From: Chloroflexota bacterium
GTDB lineage: Bacteria; Chloroflexota; Ktedonobacteria; Ktedonobacterales; JADMIN01
Length of the DNA stretch: 33,753 bases
Assembly (NCBI GenBank): GCA_021814145.1
Contig: JAKAIY010000023.1
Span: forward strand, 1-33,753
Direction of reading: 5' to 3'
The notes under the pieces were generated by a model, which saw nothing but the letters and a program-made list of their open reading frames with translations, was not told where the DNA came from and made no database searches. The translations under genes were made by a program, and so were the position numbers. Shown here piece by piece: positions 6,817-14,417 of the stretch (within the stretch, counting starts at the first letter, position 1; every line of letters starts with the position of its first letter).

Positions 6817-8357
6817 CTGGCGATGGACCTCCTGGCGATGCGCTGGCTTAGCGATTCATAGGTAAGACCATACTTCTCGGCGATCGCCGCGGCGTAGGCG
6901 AGTCCGTCAGCGGGCTGCCTGATAATCCTGTAGGTGCGCTCCGCGGGGTTATCAGGAATCACCGTGCTGACCATGCTGACGATACTGTCGCTGAGCGAGG
7001 TCAGCTCATCAACGAACGTCACGTAGACGGCCAGCGCGTCCAGCGCGATGATCTGCCGCAACACCTGCTCGCCGAGAAAGCGCGCATCGTCGAGCGTGGT
7101 TGAGGCGAAACTCTCGTTCATAATGATGATGCTGCCGCTCGTGGCCTGTTCCAGGATATCGTGCATCCTGAGCAGCTCGTCTTCCAGCTTTCCCCGCAAG
7201 GTCGTCAGGTCTTCCTCCCGCTCGAAGTGCGTGTATATCTGATCGGGAAGAAAGAGTTTCGCCTCGCTTCCCGGAACGGGCAAGCCGAGGCTGGCGAGGT
7301 AGTGCAGCTGGCCAAACGTGCGCGCGAACGTGCTCTTGCCCCCCTGGTTAGGGCCGGAAACTACGAAGATGCGCTCCTGGTCCTGAAGAAAGAAGGCGTT
7401 GCGCACGACGGGCGACTTGTTGGGAACAAGCGTACTGGCGAGCGCAAGGTCAAACGTGTCCTGCGCGGAAATGGCTTTTGAGCGCGTGGAGACCTGCGGG
7501 TAGCAGAATGGCAGTCCCTCTGACTTGAACCGCTGGATGAACTCGAGATACGCGAGATAGAACTGCACCTCGCGGTCGAACGCGACAATCGTCCCGTCGA
7601 GATAGTCACGATGATCGGCGCTGAACTGGTCCAGCGCCTTGAAAACGTCGGGATTGAGCCGCGCCACGAACTCCAGCGCGCGCGCTTCAACATGGTTCAT
7701 CTCTGGCCAGTCAGCGAACCTGACCCGATAGTCTTTCACGGCGCCCTGTTTGAATTTGGCGAATGTCGCCTCCACTTCCGCGCTATAATCAGCCTCATCG
7801 GCGTATGGGCTCACCGTGACCCGGTTTCCCTGGATCTGGACGCAGTACTGAACACGCGCGAGATCGTCATGAAGCGTTTGTGTTTCCGCTACTAGCGCCC
7901 GGAAGCCTTCGGACGCGCTATAGGAGGCGAGATATTCGCGGAACGCCTGTAAGCCGCGTGAGCGCGTGTCAAGTCGCGCGAGTGTCTCGCTGAGCGCGCT
8001 GACGGCCTCGCAATAGGTTTCCACAGCGTCCAGGAACCAGCGTTCCTTCTGGTACTGATAGTGAAGTTTCGCCACCTGGGCGAGCTGCTGGCGCATGCGC
8101 CTCATCCGCTGGGTGAACGTGACGACGCCCGTGAGCACGTCCGCGTTCTCAAGATCGCGCAGGACCTCATGACGATACCGCACGGCTTCAAGGTCATGCA
8201 GCGGAGTATAGAAGAATGGTTTGAGGTCGCTCTCGCGGCCAGCGGTAATCGCGTCGAACACCCGGTCAAGGTGTAGGTCAGTAAAGTGCTCAGGCGCCTC
8301 GCTCGCGCACGTGGCGACGCCCTCTGGCTGGTCGAAGAGGATGCTGTAGAAGCGCAT
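6813..8357 (-). CDS. MutS-like ATPase, first of a tandem pair
   Basis: 514 residues from the ATG at 8357, which has a near-perfect AGGAGGTGA Shine-Dalgarno; the frame extends 27 codons further upstream without support. The layout resembles the next gene: a helical MutS core, then an ABC ATPase with Walker A VVSGPNQGGKSTFART, LRGKLEDELLRM, and Walker B SIIIMNESFAS. It ends by the ATGA overlap. The two ATPases are clearly paralogous but diverged, which suggests an obligate heterodimer. Both lack the N-terminal mismatch-recognition domain. Function is unknown; a DNA- or nucleic-acid-structure role is inferred from the ATPase family. It could be read from the unknown gene upstream or from its own promoter near 8620. 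Confidence 0.85.
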   Translation of the reverse strand: MRFYSILFDQPEGVATCASEAPEHFTDLHLDRVFDAITAGRESDLKPFFYTPLHDLEAVRYRHEVLRDLENADVLTGVVTFTQRMRRMRQQLAQVAKLHYQYQKERWFLDAVETYCEAVSALSETLARLDTRSRGLQAFREYLASYSASEGFRALVAETQTLHDDLARVQYCVQIQGNRVTVSPYADEADYSAEVEATFAKFKQGAVKDYRVRFADWPEMNHVEARALEFVARLNPDVFKALDQFSADHRDYLDGTIVAFDREVQFYLAYLEFIQRFKSEGLPFCYPQVSTRSKAISAQDTFDLALASTLVPNKSPVVRNAFFLQDQERIFVVSGPNQGGKSTFARTFGQLHYLASLGLPVPGSEAKLFLPDQIYTHFEREEDLTTLRGKLEDELLRMHDILEQATSGSIIIMNESFASTTLDDARFLGEQVLRQIIALDALAVYVTFVDELTSLSDSIVSMVSTVIPDNPAERTYRIIRQPADGLAYAAAIAEKYGLTYESLSQRIARRSIAR

Positions 8358-8746
8358 GGAAGAGCTCACCTCCTGACACCAAACGCGGGCAAGCGGTCTC
8401 CACGCGAACCTGTTCGCCTGTCTGGATGCGGGCGCCATGATCCGCGACAGCGAGACTCCTGTGCGGATGTCGGAAAACGCCTTGGGATGGCGGCGCGCAG
8501 CGGCATACCACGGACGCCAGGCGCGCTCAGCCCGGCTCCAGTCACGCTCGGAGGCGCGCCATTATCCCAGTGTCGTCGCTCAATGGCGCGCATGTTCACA
8601 TGCCGCGCCGAAAATGCCATTATAAACGCCTGTCGCCATCGCGGGATAGCGCGTGCGCCACTGTGGACGCAGACCTCCGCTATCCGGTTGTTTTCCGCCC
8701 GGCGGAATCGCGATGGCGAGCCAGCGGCGTATGTCGCGGGCCTCTA
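8358..8746 (-). promoter_or_regulatory. 389-bp leader upstream of the MutS-like pair, with hairpin and candidate -10
   Basis: No credible gene is seen here. On the minus strand a TATAAT (8619-8624) could be a -10, but its -35 is poor. Directly downstream lies a strong hairpin, GGCGCG-CATGT / ACATG-CGCGCC (8585-8609, two-base loop and one bulge). It has no T tract and so is not a classical terminator. I searched for a fluoride aptamer here and found none. A transcript from riboswitch 9364-9440 could also run through. Confidence 0.35.
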
Positions 8747-9262
8747 TCATGAGGCGTCAGCCGCGCGCGGCGGTGAAGGCGTTTGCGCGCCGGCTGCCAG
8801 CAGCGCCTCAGTGGCGTGGATCAGTCGTGAGATCGCGGGGCCTAGCGCTTCCCGCGCCTCCGCCGAGACTGGTCCATACGCGCCCAGCCGCCGGACGGCT
8901 GTGTCTTCCGCATCGCTCCACAGCACCGTGAACTCGCCTCGCAGCGTCGCCCGTATGTCACGCCGCAGAGGCGCCACCACGGCGCGACGCGCCAGCGCGT
9001 TGGACGCGCGTGTCAGCTCCAGCATCAGCGGATCAAGCTGCTGGCGTTCCGTTCCGGTGAGCGGCTCATCCCCAACGACATACGACAGCCGCTCTTCCAG
9101 CGGCGCGCCCCGCGCGATCTCGTAGCGCTCCATGACCCGCGCGACCTGCCCGAGCAGCGCGCGGATCGCTCCCATCTGTCCGAGCGTCAACGCCGGCGGC
9201 TCCCCATCCGTATTTTCCGGATCCTGCGAGTCTCGCGCTTGCCGCGCCGCATCGTCCGTCAT
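8747..9262 (-). CDS. Unknown helical protein behind a fluoride riboswitch
   Basis: 171 residues from the ATG at 9262, with an AGGAG Shine-Dalgarno at 8-nt spacing. The frame is open to 9436, but that extension would run through the riboswitch and its terminator, so it is rejected. The protein is soluble, has no Cys, and opens with an acidic, low-complexity 25 residues. It is otherwise predicted mostly helical (LGQMGAIRALLGQVARVMER; LEERLSYVVGDEPLTGTE; LDPLMLELTRASNALARR) with an Ala/Pro-rich tail. I do not recognise a family. Its leader carries a promoter, a fluoride aptamer and an overlapping intrinsic terminator, so it should be induced by fluoride. It may head the transcript that includes the MutS-like pair. 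Confidence 0.72.
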   Translation of the reverse strand: MTDDAARQARDSQDPENTDGEPPALTLGQMGAIRALLGQVARVMERYEIARGAPLEERLSYVVGDEPLTGTERQQLDPLMLELTRASNALARRAVVAPLRRDIRATLRGEFTVLWSDAEDTAVRRLGAYGPVSAEAREALGPAISRLIHATEALLAAGAQTPSPPRAADAS

Positions 9263-9332
9263 CGCCCTGCTCCTGTCTTCGCCAACTCTCTTACGCGCCT
9301 GTCCGTCGCACGGCGCTTTCTCCCCCATATAG

Positions 9333-9374
9333 AAAAAGGCCCCACCAGCGCGCCATCGCGCGCGGTAGAAGCCA
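9333..9374 (-). terminator. Riboswitch-controlled intrinsic terminator
   Basis: On the minus strand the 3' strand of the aptamer (GGCTTCTACC) runs into GCGCGC (9358-9363), loop GATG, GCGCGC (9348-9353), then TGGTGGGGCC and five T residues (9337-9333). The hairpin reaches back into the aptamer pseudoknot strand, including ACC/GGT and several G-U pairs. Aptamer folding and terminator folding are thus mutually exclusive: fluoride-bound RNA would read through. Confidence 0.75.
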
Positions 9375-9440
9375 TCAGCCACTACAAGCGGCGCTATTTG
9401 TTCTGTGAAAAACCCAGCGCTAGCGAGCTTCATCACCAGC
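9364..9440 (-). ncRNA. Fluoride riboswitch (crcB motif), copy A
   Basis: The minus-strand RNA has P1 GGTGA/TCGCT (with G-U pairs) around the conserved TGAAGC, and a P3-like hairpin GCCGC-TTGTA-GTGGC that leads into the invariant GGCTGATGGCTTCTACC. GAAGC of the first segment pairs with GCTTC of the last as the pseudoknot. An extra small stem (GCGCT/AGCGC) sits between P1 and P3, an insertion absent from the other three copies. It lies about 100 nt upstream of the start codon at 9262 and about 17 nt from the predicted transcription start. Confidence 0.88.
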
Positions 9441-9463
9441 GTGGATCAGCCCTGACGCTGTGA

Positions 9464-9493
9464 ACACTAGCACGCGCCGCGCCCAGCCGTCAA
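9464..9493 (-). promoter_or_regulatory. Promoter for riboswitch copy A
   Basis: On the minus strand TTGACG (-35, 9488-9493), an 18-bp spacer and TAGTGT (-10, 9464-9469) preceded by TGC (extended -10). The predicted start is near 9457, just ahead of the aptamer. It is arranged back-to-back with the promoter of copy B. Confidence 0.6.
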
Positions 9494-9507
9494 TGTGGTC
9501 TGCGACC

Positions 9508-9537
9508 TTGCCGCGCCATGCCCCGCCGTGCTATGCT
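9508..9537 (+). promoter_or_regulatory. Promoter for riboswitch copy B
   Basis: TTGCCG (-35, 9508-9513), an 18-bp spacer and TATGCT (-10, 9532-9537) with the same TGC extension as the opposing promoter. The predicted start is near 9544, about 48 nt before the aptamer. Confidence 0.55.
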
Positions 9538-9591
9538 ACGAATTGGAAGAAGTGCGCGGGGTGTGTTTCAGATACATACACCCGAACGCAC

Positions 9592-9654
9592 TGGCGATGA
9601 AGCTCGCCCGAAGATTGCCGCATTCATACACATGCACGGCTGATGGCTTCTACA
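9592..9654 (+). ncRNA. Fluoride riboswitch (crcB motif), copy B
   Basis: P1 is GGCGA/TCGCC (9593-9597 and 9604-9608) around TGAAGC. The P3-like stem GCCG/CGGC with a CAT...ATG-closed loop leads into GGCTGATGGCTTCTAC (9638-9653). GAAGC/GCTTC provide the pseudoknot pairing. The order and sequence match the known crcB-motif consensus closely. It precedes the DUF47-like gene at 9817 and, through it, the long plus-strand gene run to 19144. Confidence 0.9.
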
Positions 9655-9697
9655 CACGGCAGATGCGATGATGTCACGATGCCGCGTTGTGGGGGCT
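9653..9697 (+). terminator. Terminator-like hairpin in the leader of the DUF47 operon
   Basis: CGGCA (9657-9661) pairs with TGCCG (9680-9684). The stem can extend through CACA/TGTG with a bulge and reach the aptamer's 3' strand by G-U-rich pairing. It is followed by a weak U-rich stretch (TATTGTTGTG). The design resembles copy A, but the T tract is poor, so termination strength is uncertain. Confidence 0.35.
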
Positions 9698-9816
9698 ATT
9701 GTTGTGTATCACTCCACTGGCTTCCTCTCAACCTTTCAGGCCACTCGATGGTCTGAGCGGCGCACGCAGATACCACGCGGCTCGTGACGCTCCGTGTAAT
9801 CGAGAGGATAGCAGCA

Positions 9817-10566
9817 ATGCGGCGGCCAAATGAGACGGGGGCCAATGCGCCTTCCGTCAAACATTCCCGGAAGTTTCCCGATCCACGCGACAATCAGTCA
9901 CAGGATCTGCCGCCGCTCGCGCTGGCGCGGCTCCTGGACAAATCCCTCATGGCGCTGCTTGCCGTCGTGGTCAGCCTCGCGCACCCCTCCAGCCCAGGGG
10001 CCAGCCCACCCTATGACGCCGCGCTCCACGCGGCGCAGATAGGCCAGGCTGAGGCGTCGAGCTGCGAGCGTGAGGCTACCGCCGAGGCGATGCGCGCCAC
10101 GCCGGAAACGCTAGAGAGCCCGCTCTCACGGTTAGCGCACGCTTACCGTCGCGCTTTCGACGCCCTTGGAGCGGCGTGTCTGTTGCTCGGCGATGACACG
10201 GTTCCACTTCCTCCCGCCGCCGAGCCACTGGTCGAGCGCGCCTCTCAGGCCGCGCGTCAGCTCGTGAAGGTCACTGACCTGATCTACAATGAGCGCGGTC
10301 TGGGCTCGACCGAGCATCTCTGCGCCTACATCAGTGAGTTGGAGAACCAGGCTGACGTCATGTATCGCGGCGCTGTGAACGCCCTCTTCGGCCTCAAGGC
10401 GGCTGAGCGCGTGGGGTCGTCCACGGGTAGCTCGAGGCGTGGGCGAGGCGTATGGACTCCCGAGCATACCCGGCGGTTCCATCTGCTCAACGCGCTCGAG
10501 TCGCTCACTGATCGCTGTGAAGAAATCGCCAGCGAACTGCTGCTTCTGGAATACACCATGGCATGA
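9817..10566 (+). CDS. DUF47/PhoU-like helical-bundle protein
   Basis: 249 residues from the ATG at 9817 (GAGAGG Shine-Dalgarno at 9 nt); an in-frame GTG at 9784 is less likely. After a polar N-terminus the protein is a long helical bundle. It includes LSRLAHAYRRAFDALGAACLLL, which corresponds to the central D/E-rich helix of DUF47. ELENQADVMYRGAVNALF resembles the family's E-x-E-A-D-x-x-Y/H-R-x-A motif, and the end is LESLTDRCEEIASELLLLEY. DUF47 proteins usually sit beside Pit phosphate transporters and bind metals; no Pit gene lies here. First gene after riboswitch copy B, so probably fluoride-induced. A role in phosphate handling under fluoride is inference. Confidence 0.72.
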   Translation: MRRPNETGANAPSVKHSRKFPDPRDNQSQDLPPLALARLLDKSLMALLAVVVSLAHPSSPGASPPYDAALHAAQIGQAEASSCEREATAEAMRATPETLESPLSRLAHAYRRAFDALGAACLLLGDDTVPLPPAAEPLVERASQAARQLVKVTDLIYNERGLGSTEHLCAYISELENQADVMYRGAVNALFGLKAAERVGSSTGSSRRGRGVWTPEHTRRFHLLNALESLTDRCEEIASELLLLEYTMA

Positions 10567-10621
10567 AGCGACATGATGTGTCGCCGGCGATGAACTGCTT
10601 GTATCAAGAACGGATGGAAAC

Positions 10622-11122
10622 ATGCTGCGCATCGTTATTCCAGGCGATGAAGCCAGCGCCGAGCTTAACCTGGAGCATCTGGTCTGCGACGTTAACGGCA
10701 CGATGTCAGAAGATGGCTTGCTGATCGAGGGGGTCGTGGGACGCCTGACGGAGCTTGCGCGTCATCTGCGCGTCCACTTGCTCACCGCTGACACCTTTGG
10801 AACTCTTGACAACATCATGAGCCAGCTGCGCACGGCCGCCGTCGCCGCGAATGTGCCCGCTCCCCTGTGGAAGCGGATCAGCGCGGGAAAGGAAAAGGCC
10901 ACTTACGTGCGTGAGCTTGGCCCCCAGAGCGTCATCTCGGTTGGTAATGGCGTAAACGACATCCCGATGTTTGAGCTGGCCAGGTTGAGCATCGTTGTCC
11001 TGGGCGTCGAGGGCTCCAGCCCGCGCGCGGTTGTGGCGGCGGACACGCTTGCCCGCTCGATCAATGACGCGCTCGATTTGCTGCTGTATCCGCAACGCCT
11101 AGTAGCCACGTTGCGTTCATAA
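10622..11122 (+). CDS. HAD-superfamily hydrolase, soluble P-type-ATPase-like
   Basis: 166 residues. HAD motif I is D23-V-N-G-T27 (LVCDVNGTM), motif II Thr55 (HLLTADTF), motif III probably Lys92, and motif IV GNGVNDIPM (108-116). This fits the small 'soluble P-type ATPase' family, cap-less relatives of the ATPase P-domain. The usual second Asp of phosphatases, a general acid/base, is Asn here, so catalysis may be altered. It follows the DUF47-like gene by 55 nt and probably shares its fluoride-riboswitch-led transcript. HAD proteins are a known fluoride-riboswitch association, fitting the sensitivity of aspartyl-phosphate enzymes to fluoride-metal complexes. The substrate is unknown. Confidence 0.87.
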   Translation: MLRIVIPGDEASAELNLEHLVCDVNGTMSEDGLLIEGVVGRLTELARHLRVHLLTADTFGTLDNIMSQLRTAAVAANVPAPLWKRISAGKEKATYVRELGPQSVISVGNGVNDIPMFELARLSIVVLGVEGSSPRAVVAADTLARSINDALDLLLYPQRLVATLRS

Positions 11123-11174
11123 AGCTCCGGCCCGACATCCCGCGCGCATCTACCATGAGAGGAGGCGGCGCATC

Positions 11175-12146
11175 ATGACCCGCATGACTCACATGACGCA
11201 CGCAAAGGGAAAGCGCGCGACGGAAGCGACGACTGGCTACGCTTCGCCAGACACACTGGCGGCGCAGATGGCTGATCACACGCCCGACCAGGCGAAAACC
11301 GCCCGCCTGATCGCGCGTCCTGGCTGTCCGCTCTGCGCCGTGCGCGAGGAGGCCGAAGCGCGCGCCATCAAGTTCCTCTGGATTGAGGGCTATAGCGACT
11401 GGGAGGTGCGCGCGCGCCTCGCGGCTGGTGGCGGCATGTGCCGCGCGCACTGGTGGCGCGCGGTGACTGAGTCTACCAGCCACGCCTTTGGCGCCAGCAA
11501 TCTCTGCGAGAACTTCGCTAGCTCTGAGGCGCGCGCGCTGGCGGACGCCGAGGCGGCCCTGTCTCGCCCGCGTGGGCGGTGGACAGGGGCTGGCCGTGTG
11601 GCGCGCGCGCTCAAGGGGATAGGGAAGTGGCTCCCTCTACGGCGGCCCGCGCGCTCCGGATCCGCGATCCAGGGGCAGCGCGACTGCCTGATCTGCGAGC
11701 GGGTGACGCTCGAAGAGCGCATGGCCACGCATCGTCTTATCGAGACGCTAGCCGCTCCAGAGCTCTGGGCGCGTTACGAGCAGTCGGATGGCCTGTGCCT
11801 GCCTCATCTGCGGCAGACGCTCGCCGCCGACCCCTCAGAGGAGTTGGCGCGGGCGCTGCTCGCGGATATGCGTCGCCGGCTGAATGTCTTGCTAGACGAC
11901 TTCGCCGCGTTCTTCCACAAAGCGGACTTTCGCTATCATGATGAACCGCGCGGCGCCGAGCAGACAGCCTGGCTGCGCGCTGTCGAGCGGTTCGCTGGTC
12001 CTTCACCCTGGCGTCCCCCAGCGGACTCGCCGGATGTGACAGACACGACAGACACAACAGACACGGCAAATGTGACAGACGCGACAGACGCGACAGACGC
12101 GACAGACGCGACAGACGCGACAGACGCGGCGGAGAGAAATCGGTGA
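11175..12146 (+). CDS. CPxC...CxxH two-module protein with Thr-Asp-Ala repeat tail
   Basis: 323 residues; AGGAGG precedes the ATG. Two modules each begin with a CPLC/CLIC knuckle, run through a helical stretch, and end with C-x-x-H: C51-C54 with C89-H92, and C171-C174 with C208-H211. Four such ligands per module suggest one zinc each, similar in style to DUF6062-type proteins. After the second module comes a helix and HKADFRYHDEPRGAEQTAW, ending in WLRAVERFAG; related W-x-R/E-A segments occur in the 14566 gene and in the dynamin-like protein. The C-terminus is a disordered TD(A/T) repeat encoded by a 9-bp minisatellite. No TM or signal peptide. Function unknown. Confidence 0.8.
   Translation: MTRMTHMTHAKGKRATEATTGYASPDTLAAQMADHTPDQAKTARLIARPGCPLCAVREEAEARAIKFLWIEGYSDWEVRARLAAGGGMCRAHWWRAVTESTSHAFGASNLCENFASSEARALADAEAALSRPRGRWTGAGRVARALKGIGKWLPLRRPARSGSAIQGQRDCLICERVTLEERMATHRLIETLAAPELWARYEQSDGLCLPHLRQTLAADPSEELARALLADMRRRLNVLLDDFAAFFHKADFRYHDEPRGAEQTAWLRAVERFAGPSPWRPPADSPDVTDTTDTTDTANVTDATDATDATDATDATDAAERNR
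12038..12127 (+). repeat. 9-bp minisatellite inside a coding region
   Basis: Ten 9-bp units: four degenerate (12038-12073), then six identical GACAGACGC units (12074-12127). Being a multiple of three, they add or lose a Thr-Asp-Ala triplet without shifting frame. The perfect copies suggest recent expansion and likely length variation between strains. Confidence 0.95.
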
Positions 12147-12174
12147 TGTTTGAGGTATCTGGAGGGGGGCTGAT

Positions 12175-13506
12175 ATGTGGACGCGACTCCATGACGCGCC
12201 AGTGGAGTGGGGAACGGCCGCGGGCTCCGAAGCGTCAGCCGAAGCGTTAATCGCCGCCGTCCGCGCGGGCTCCTGCCCGCAGTGCGCGCTCGATTACGCG
12301 CATGATGACATGCTCGCGTCGCGCTGGCTCGTGTCGCGTGGACCGCGCGCGCATGACGCGCCAGGCGTCGTGCTCTGCCCGTCGCATACGTGGCGGGTGG
12401 CGCTCACCGCGCTTCGCGGCCAGGCGGCAAACGGGACGAATGAGACAGCTGGCCTGAACGACCTGAGCGCGTTGTATGCGCACGCCCTTGAGCACCTCCT
12501 GAGTAACGTGCGGCTCGCCATGACGCGGCTGGAACGGCTGGAGCGGTCCAGCGCCGCGCGCTGGTTCCAGCGCCCCCGAGCCCTGGAACCAGGCTGGTTC
12601 GCCTCGCGTCCTGACTGCCCGCTCTGCGCGCAGACGGCGCGGGCCAGCGAGCGCGATGGCGCTGGCGCCGCGTTAGAGCGCTGGCTGGCGGAGCAGTCTC
12701 CCGACACGCGCGCGACAGTGGAAGCGCAAATCTGTGGCTCACATCGCGTCCAGCGAATGGACGAGCGCACGCGCGCCCAGGCCGCGAACGCCGCGCAAGC
12801 TCGCTGGTGGCTCTCGCCCGGCGCCCCATCGCTGGATCTCGCGTTTATCCGGCGGCTACTGCGCGAGCGCGATGAGCCACCTTTCACCAATGAGCTGTGC
12901 CCGCTGTGCGTTGCGCGGCTGGAGCATGAGCGCGCGCTTATCGCCGCGCTGGTGACCCAACCCACCGGTGGGGAAACCGCCGCCTCTGACAACCAGTCAG
13001 AGGATCTGGGCAAGGCCACCGCCTCGGTGGATGTCAGCATGCTCTGCGCGCGTCATACCGCGCTGTCGCGCTCGCCCGTTCAGCGCGCTGAGGTCGTTGG
13101 GAAAGCGCCCGAAGAGCCAGCGTCGCTGATCGCAGAGGCGCTCGCGCATGACACGCCGGGAATCCTGCGCGCGCGGACGAGCGATCATGACTGCCCGGCG
13201 TGCGCGATTCTCCACGCCTGGGAACTGGCGCGGATCGAGGGCCTGCATCGCGCCGCTGGTGGCGCGCCGCTCTCCGAGACGGTGACCGCGCGCCTTGTCT
13301 GGGAGCTTGGTCACGCGAACCTGCGTTTCTGCGCGCCGCACCTGCGATCACTGTTGCGTTTTGGCCCGGCGGAGTCTACGTGGGCCTCGTTGGGGCCGAC
13401 CGTTCAGAGAGAATTGGAAAGCCTGCGCGACCGGTTGCTGACTGGCGCCAACCGCATGTCACTTATTGGTCTCGCTGCCGCCGCGCTTGGCGGGTTGCCA
13501 GCGTGA
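12175..13506 (+). CDS. CPxC...CxxH four-module protein
   Basis: 443 residues; a GGAGG-like site lies about 7 nt before the ATG. Four modules are visible: C34-C37/C68-H71, C148-C151/C187-H190, C242-C245/C291-H294 and C340-C343/C386-H389. Every pair is CPxC followed 30-50 residues later by CxxH, with amphipathic helix between, implying four metal sites on one helical scaffold. It starts 28 nt after the previous member of the family. No catalytic motif, signal peptide or membrane segment is seen apart from a hydrophobic Ala/Gly-rich tail (IGLAAAALGGLPA). It is a paralogue-like expansion of its neighbours; function unknown. Confidence 0.8.
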   Translation: MWTRLHDAPVEWGTAAGSEASAEALIAAVRAGSCPQCALDYAHDDMLASRWLVSRGPRAHDAPGVVLCPSHTWRVALTALRGQAANGTNETAGLNDLSALYAHALEHLLSNVRLAMTRLERLERSSAARWFQRPRALEPGWFASRPDCPLCAQTARASERDGAGAALERWLAEQSPDTRATVEAQICGSHRVQRMDERTRAQAANAAQARWWLSPGAPSLDLAFIRRLLRERDEPPFTNELCPLCVARLEHERALIAALVTQPTGGETAASDNQSEDLGKATASVDVSMLCARHTALSRSPVQRAEVVGKAPEEPASLIAEALAHDTPGILRARTSDHDCPACAILHAWELARIEGLHRAAGGAPLSETVTARLVWELGHANLRFCAPHLRSLLRFGPAESTWASLGPTVQRELESLRDRLLTGANRMSLIGLAAAALGGLPA

Positions 13507-13750
13507 GCGCGGATGAGACGCGACGTAGGCCGGCTCCCGGGAGATCGGATGCGCCGACACTACTGTAGCTGTTTTAATTCTCCCCTACGCTGTGCGGTGT
13601 GTGCGGTAGGGAAACGTCCAAGCGTTCCAGCGCGCGAAAACTGGCGGGTGGGCAAAGGCTCCACGCCGGCGCTGTAACCGCCATCTTGATATCGAAGCGC
13701 CACCAGCGCGATTTTGCCTGGCGTGTTAATTCTGGAGAACACACTCCATC

Positions 13751-14236
13751 ATGCAGTGTTACTCGTGCGCTCGTGAGGGCGCGTCAACCACTCCGGCGGT
13801 AGCGGTCTGCCGGCGCTGCGGCGCTGGCGTATGCCTTGAGCACCTCTATGAGCTGCGACGGGCTCACTCTCATGGGGGCCTGCTCAGCCAGATGTCCGCT
13901 CATACGGCGGAGCTGGTCTGTGTCCGCTGCGCTGGCGTCGGCCCTTCGCGAGAAGCGCGACCTTTGCCCGCCTCCTCTTCCAGGAGCGCGTCGCTCGGCG
14001 CTCCTTCGGAGGTGGTCGAGGCGGCGGAATCCTACCTGCGGGCAGCGCGCGCGTCTTCCAGCCCTTCCGGGTTCGCTGGCCACGCTGACCGCGCTCCTGG
14101 CGACGCGCCGTCGCCCGCGCTCTCCTCGCGCGCCTGGCCGGATCTCGCGCGCTGGTGGGGACGCTGGCGCCTGGCGCTCCGTGGCGAGTTCCCAGCGCGA
14201 CGCGGCGGCGCACAGCGAAAGCGACGCTCCTCATGA
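13751..14236 (+). CDS. DUF2180-like zinc-binding protein with disordered tail
   Basis: 161 residues. The N-terminal 60 residues carry MQCYSCAREG, VCRRCGAGVCLEHLYEL and ELVCVRCAG: ligand pairs C3/C6, C20/C23, C28/H31 and a last CxxC near 57-60. This is the pattern of DUF2180 and B-box-like treble-clef domains. The remainder is Ser/Ala/Pro/Arg-rich and probably disordered, with a short WWGRWRLAL helix. The 244-bp gap upstream contains a 10-bp palindrome (CTCCCGGGAG, 13534-13543) and no clear promoter, so the gene may be read from the operon. As another small zinc-knuckle protein among the CPxC...CxxH genes it may interact with them; that is inference. Confidence 0.75.
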   Translation: MQCYSCAREGASTTPAVAVCRRCGAGVCLEHLYELRRAHSHGGLLSQMSAHTAELVCVRCAGVGPSREARPLPASSSRSASLGAPSEVVEAAESYLRAARASSSPSGFAGHADRAPGDAPSPALSSRAWPDLARWWGRWRLALRGEFPARRGGAQRKRRSS

Positions 14237-14417
14237 CCTTCATGCTTTCGCGGCGTGGGCCTACGCCACGCGAGGCGACTGGAACCTACCAGCCATACGG
14301 CGGCAGCCCTGTGGATTTCCGCCCGCGGCGAGTTCATCGCCCTCGCGAGAACCCTCGCTGGGGCTGGCGCGTGTTCACCAACTCCACGTTGATCCGCCTT
14401 CGTGGAGCATAGAGCGT

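Noticed and set aside
5305-8357. Canonical MutS or MutS2 annotation
   Set aside because: Neither protein has the mismatch-recognition N-terminus or the Smr nuclease domain.
8358-8746. Fluoride aptamer directly upstream of the MutS-like pair
   Set aside because: No pairing GATGA(A/G)GC with GC(T/C)TCTAC was found on the minus strand; only an ordinary hairpin is present.
9263-9436. Longer N-terminus for the unknown minus-strand protein
   Set aside because: The extension would be encoded by the riboswitch and its terminator; a good Shine-Dalgarno precedes the ATG at 9262.
12038-12127. CRISPR-like array
   Set aside because: Units are 9 bp with no spacers and lie in frame within a coding region.
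13507-13565. Fifth fluoride aptamer suggested by GCGGATGAGACGCG after the 12175 gene
   Set aside because: The 3' half (GGCTGATG...CTAC) is missing and the P1 geometry is wrong.
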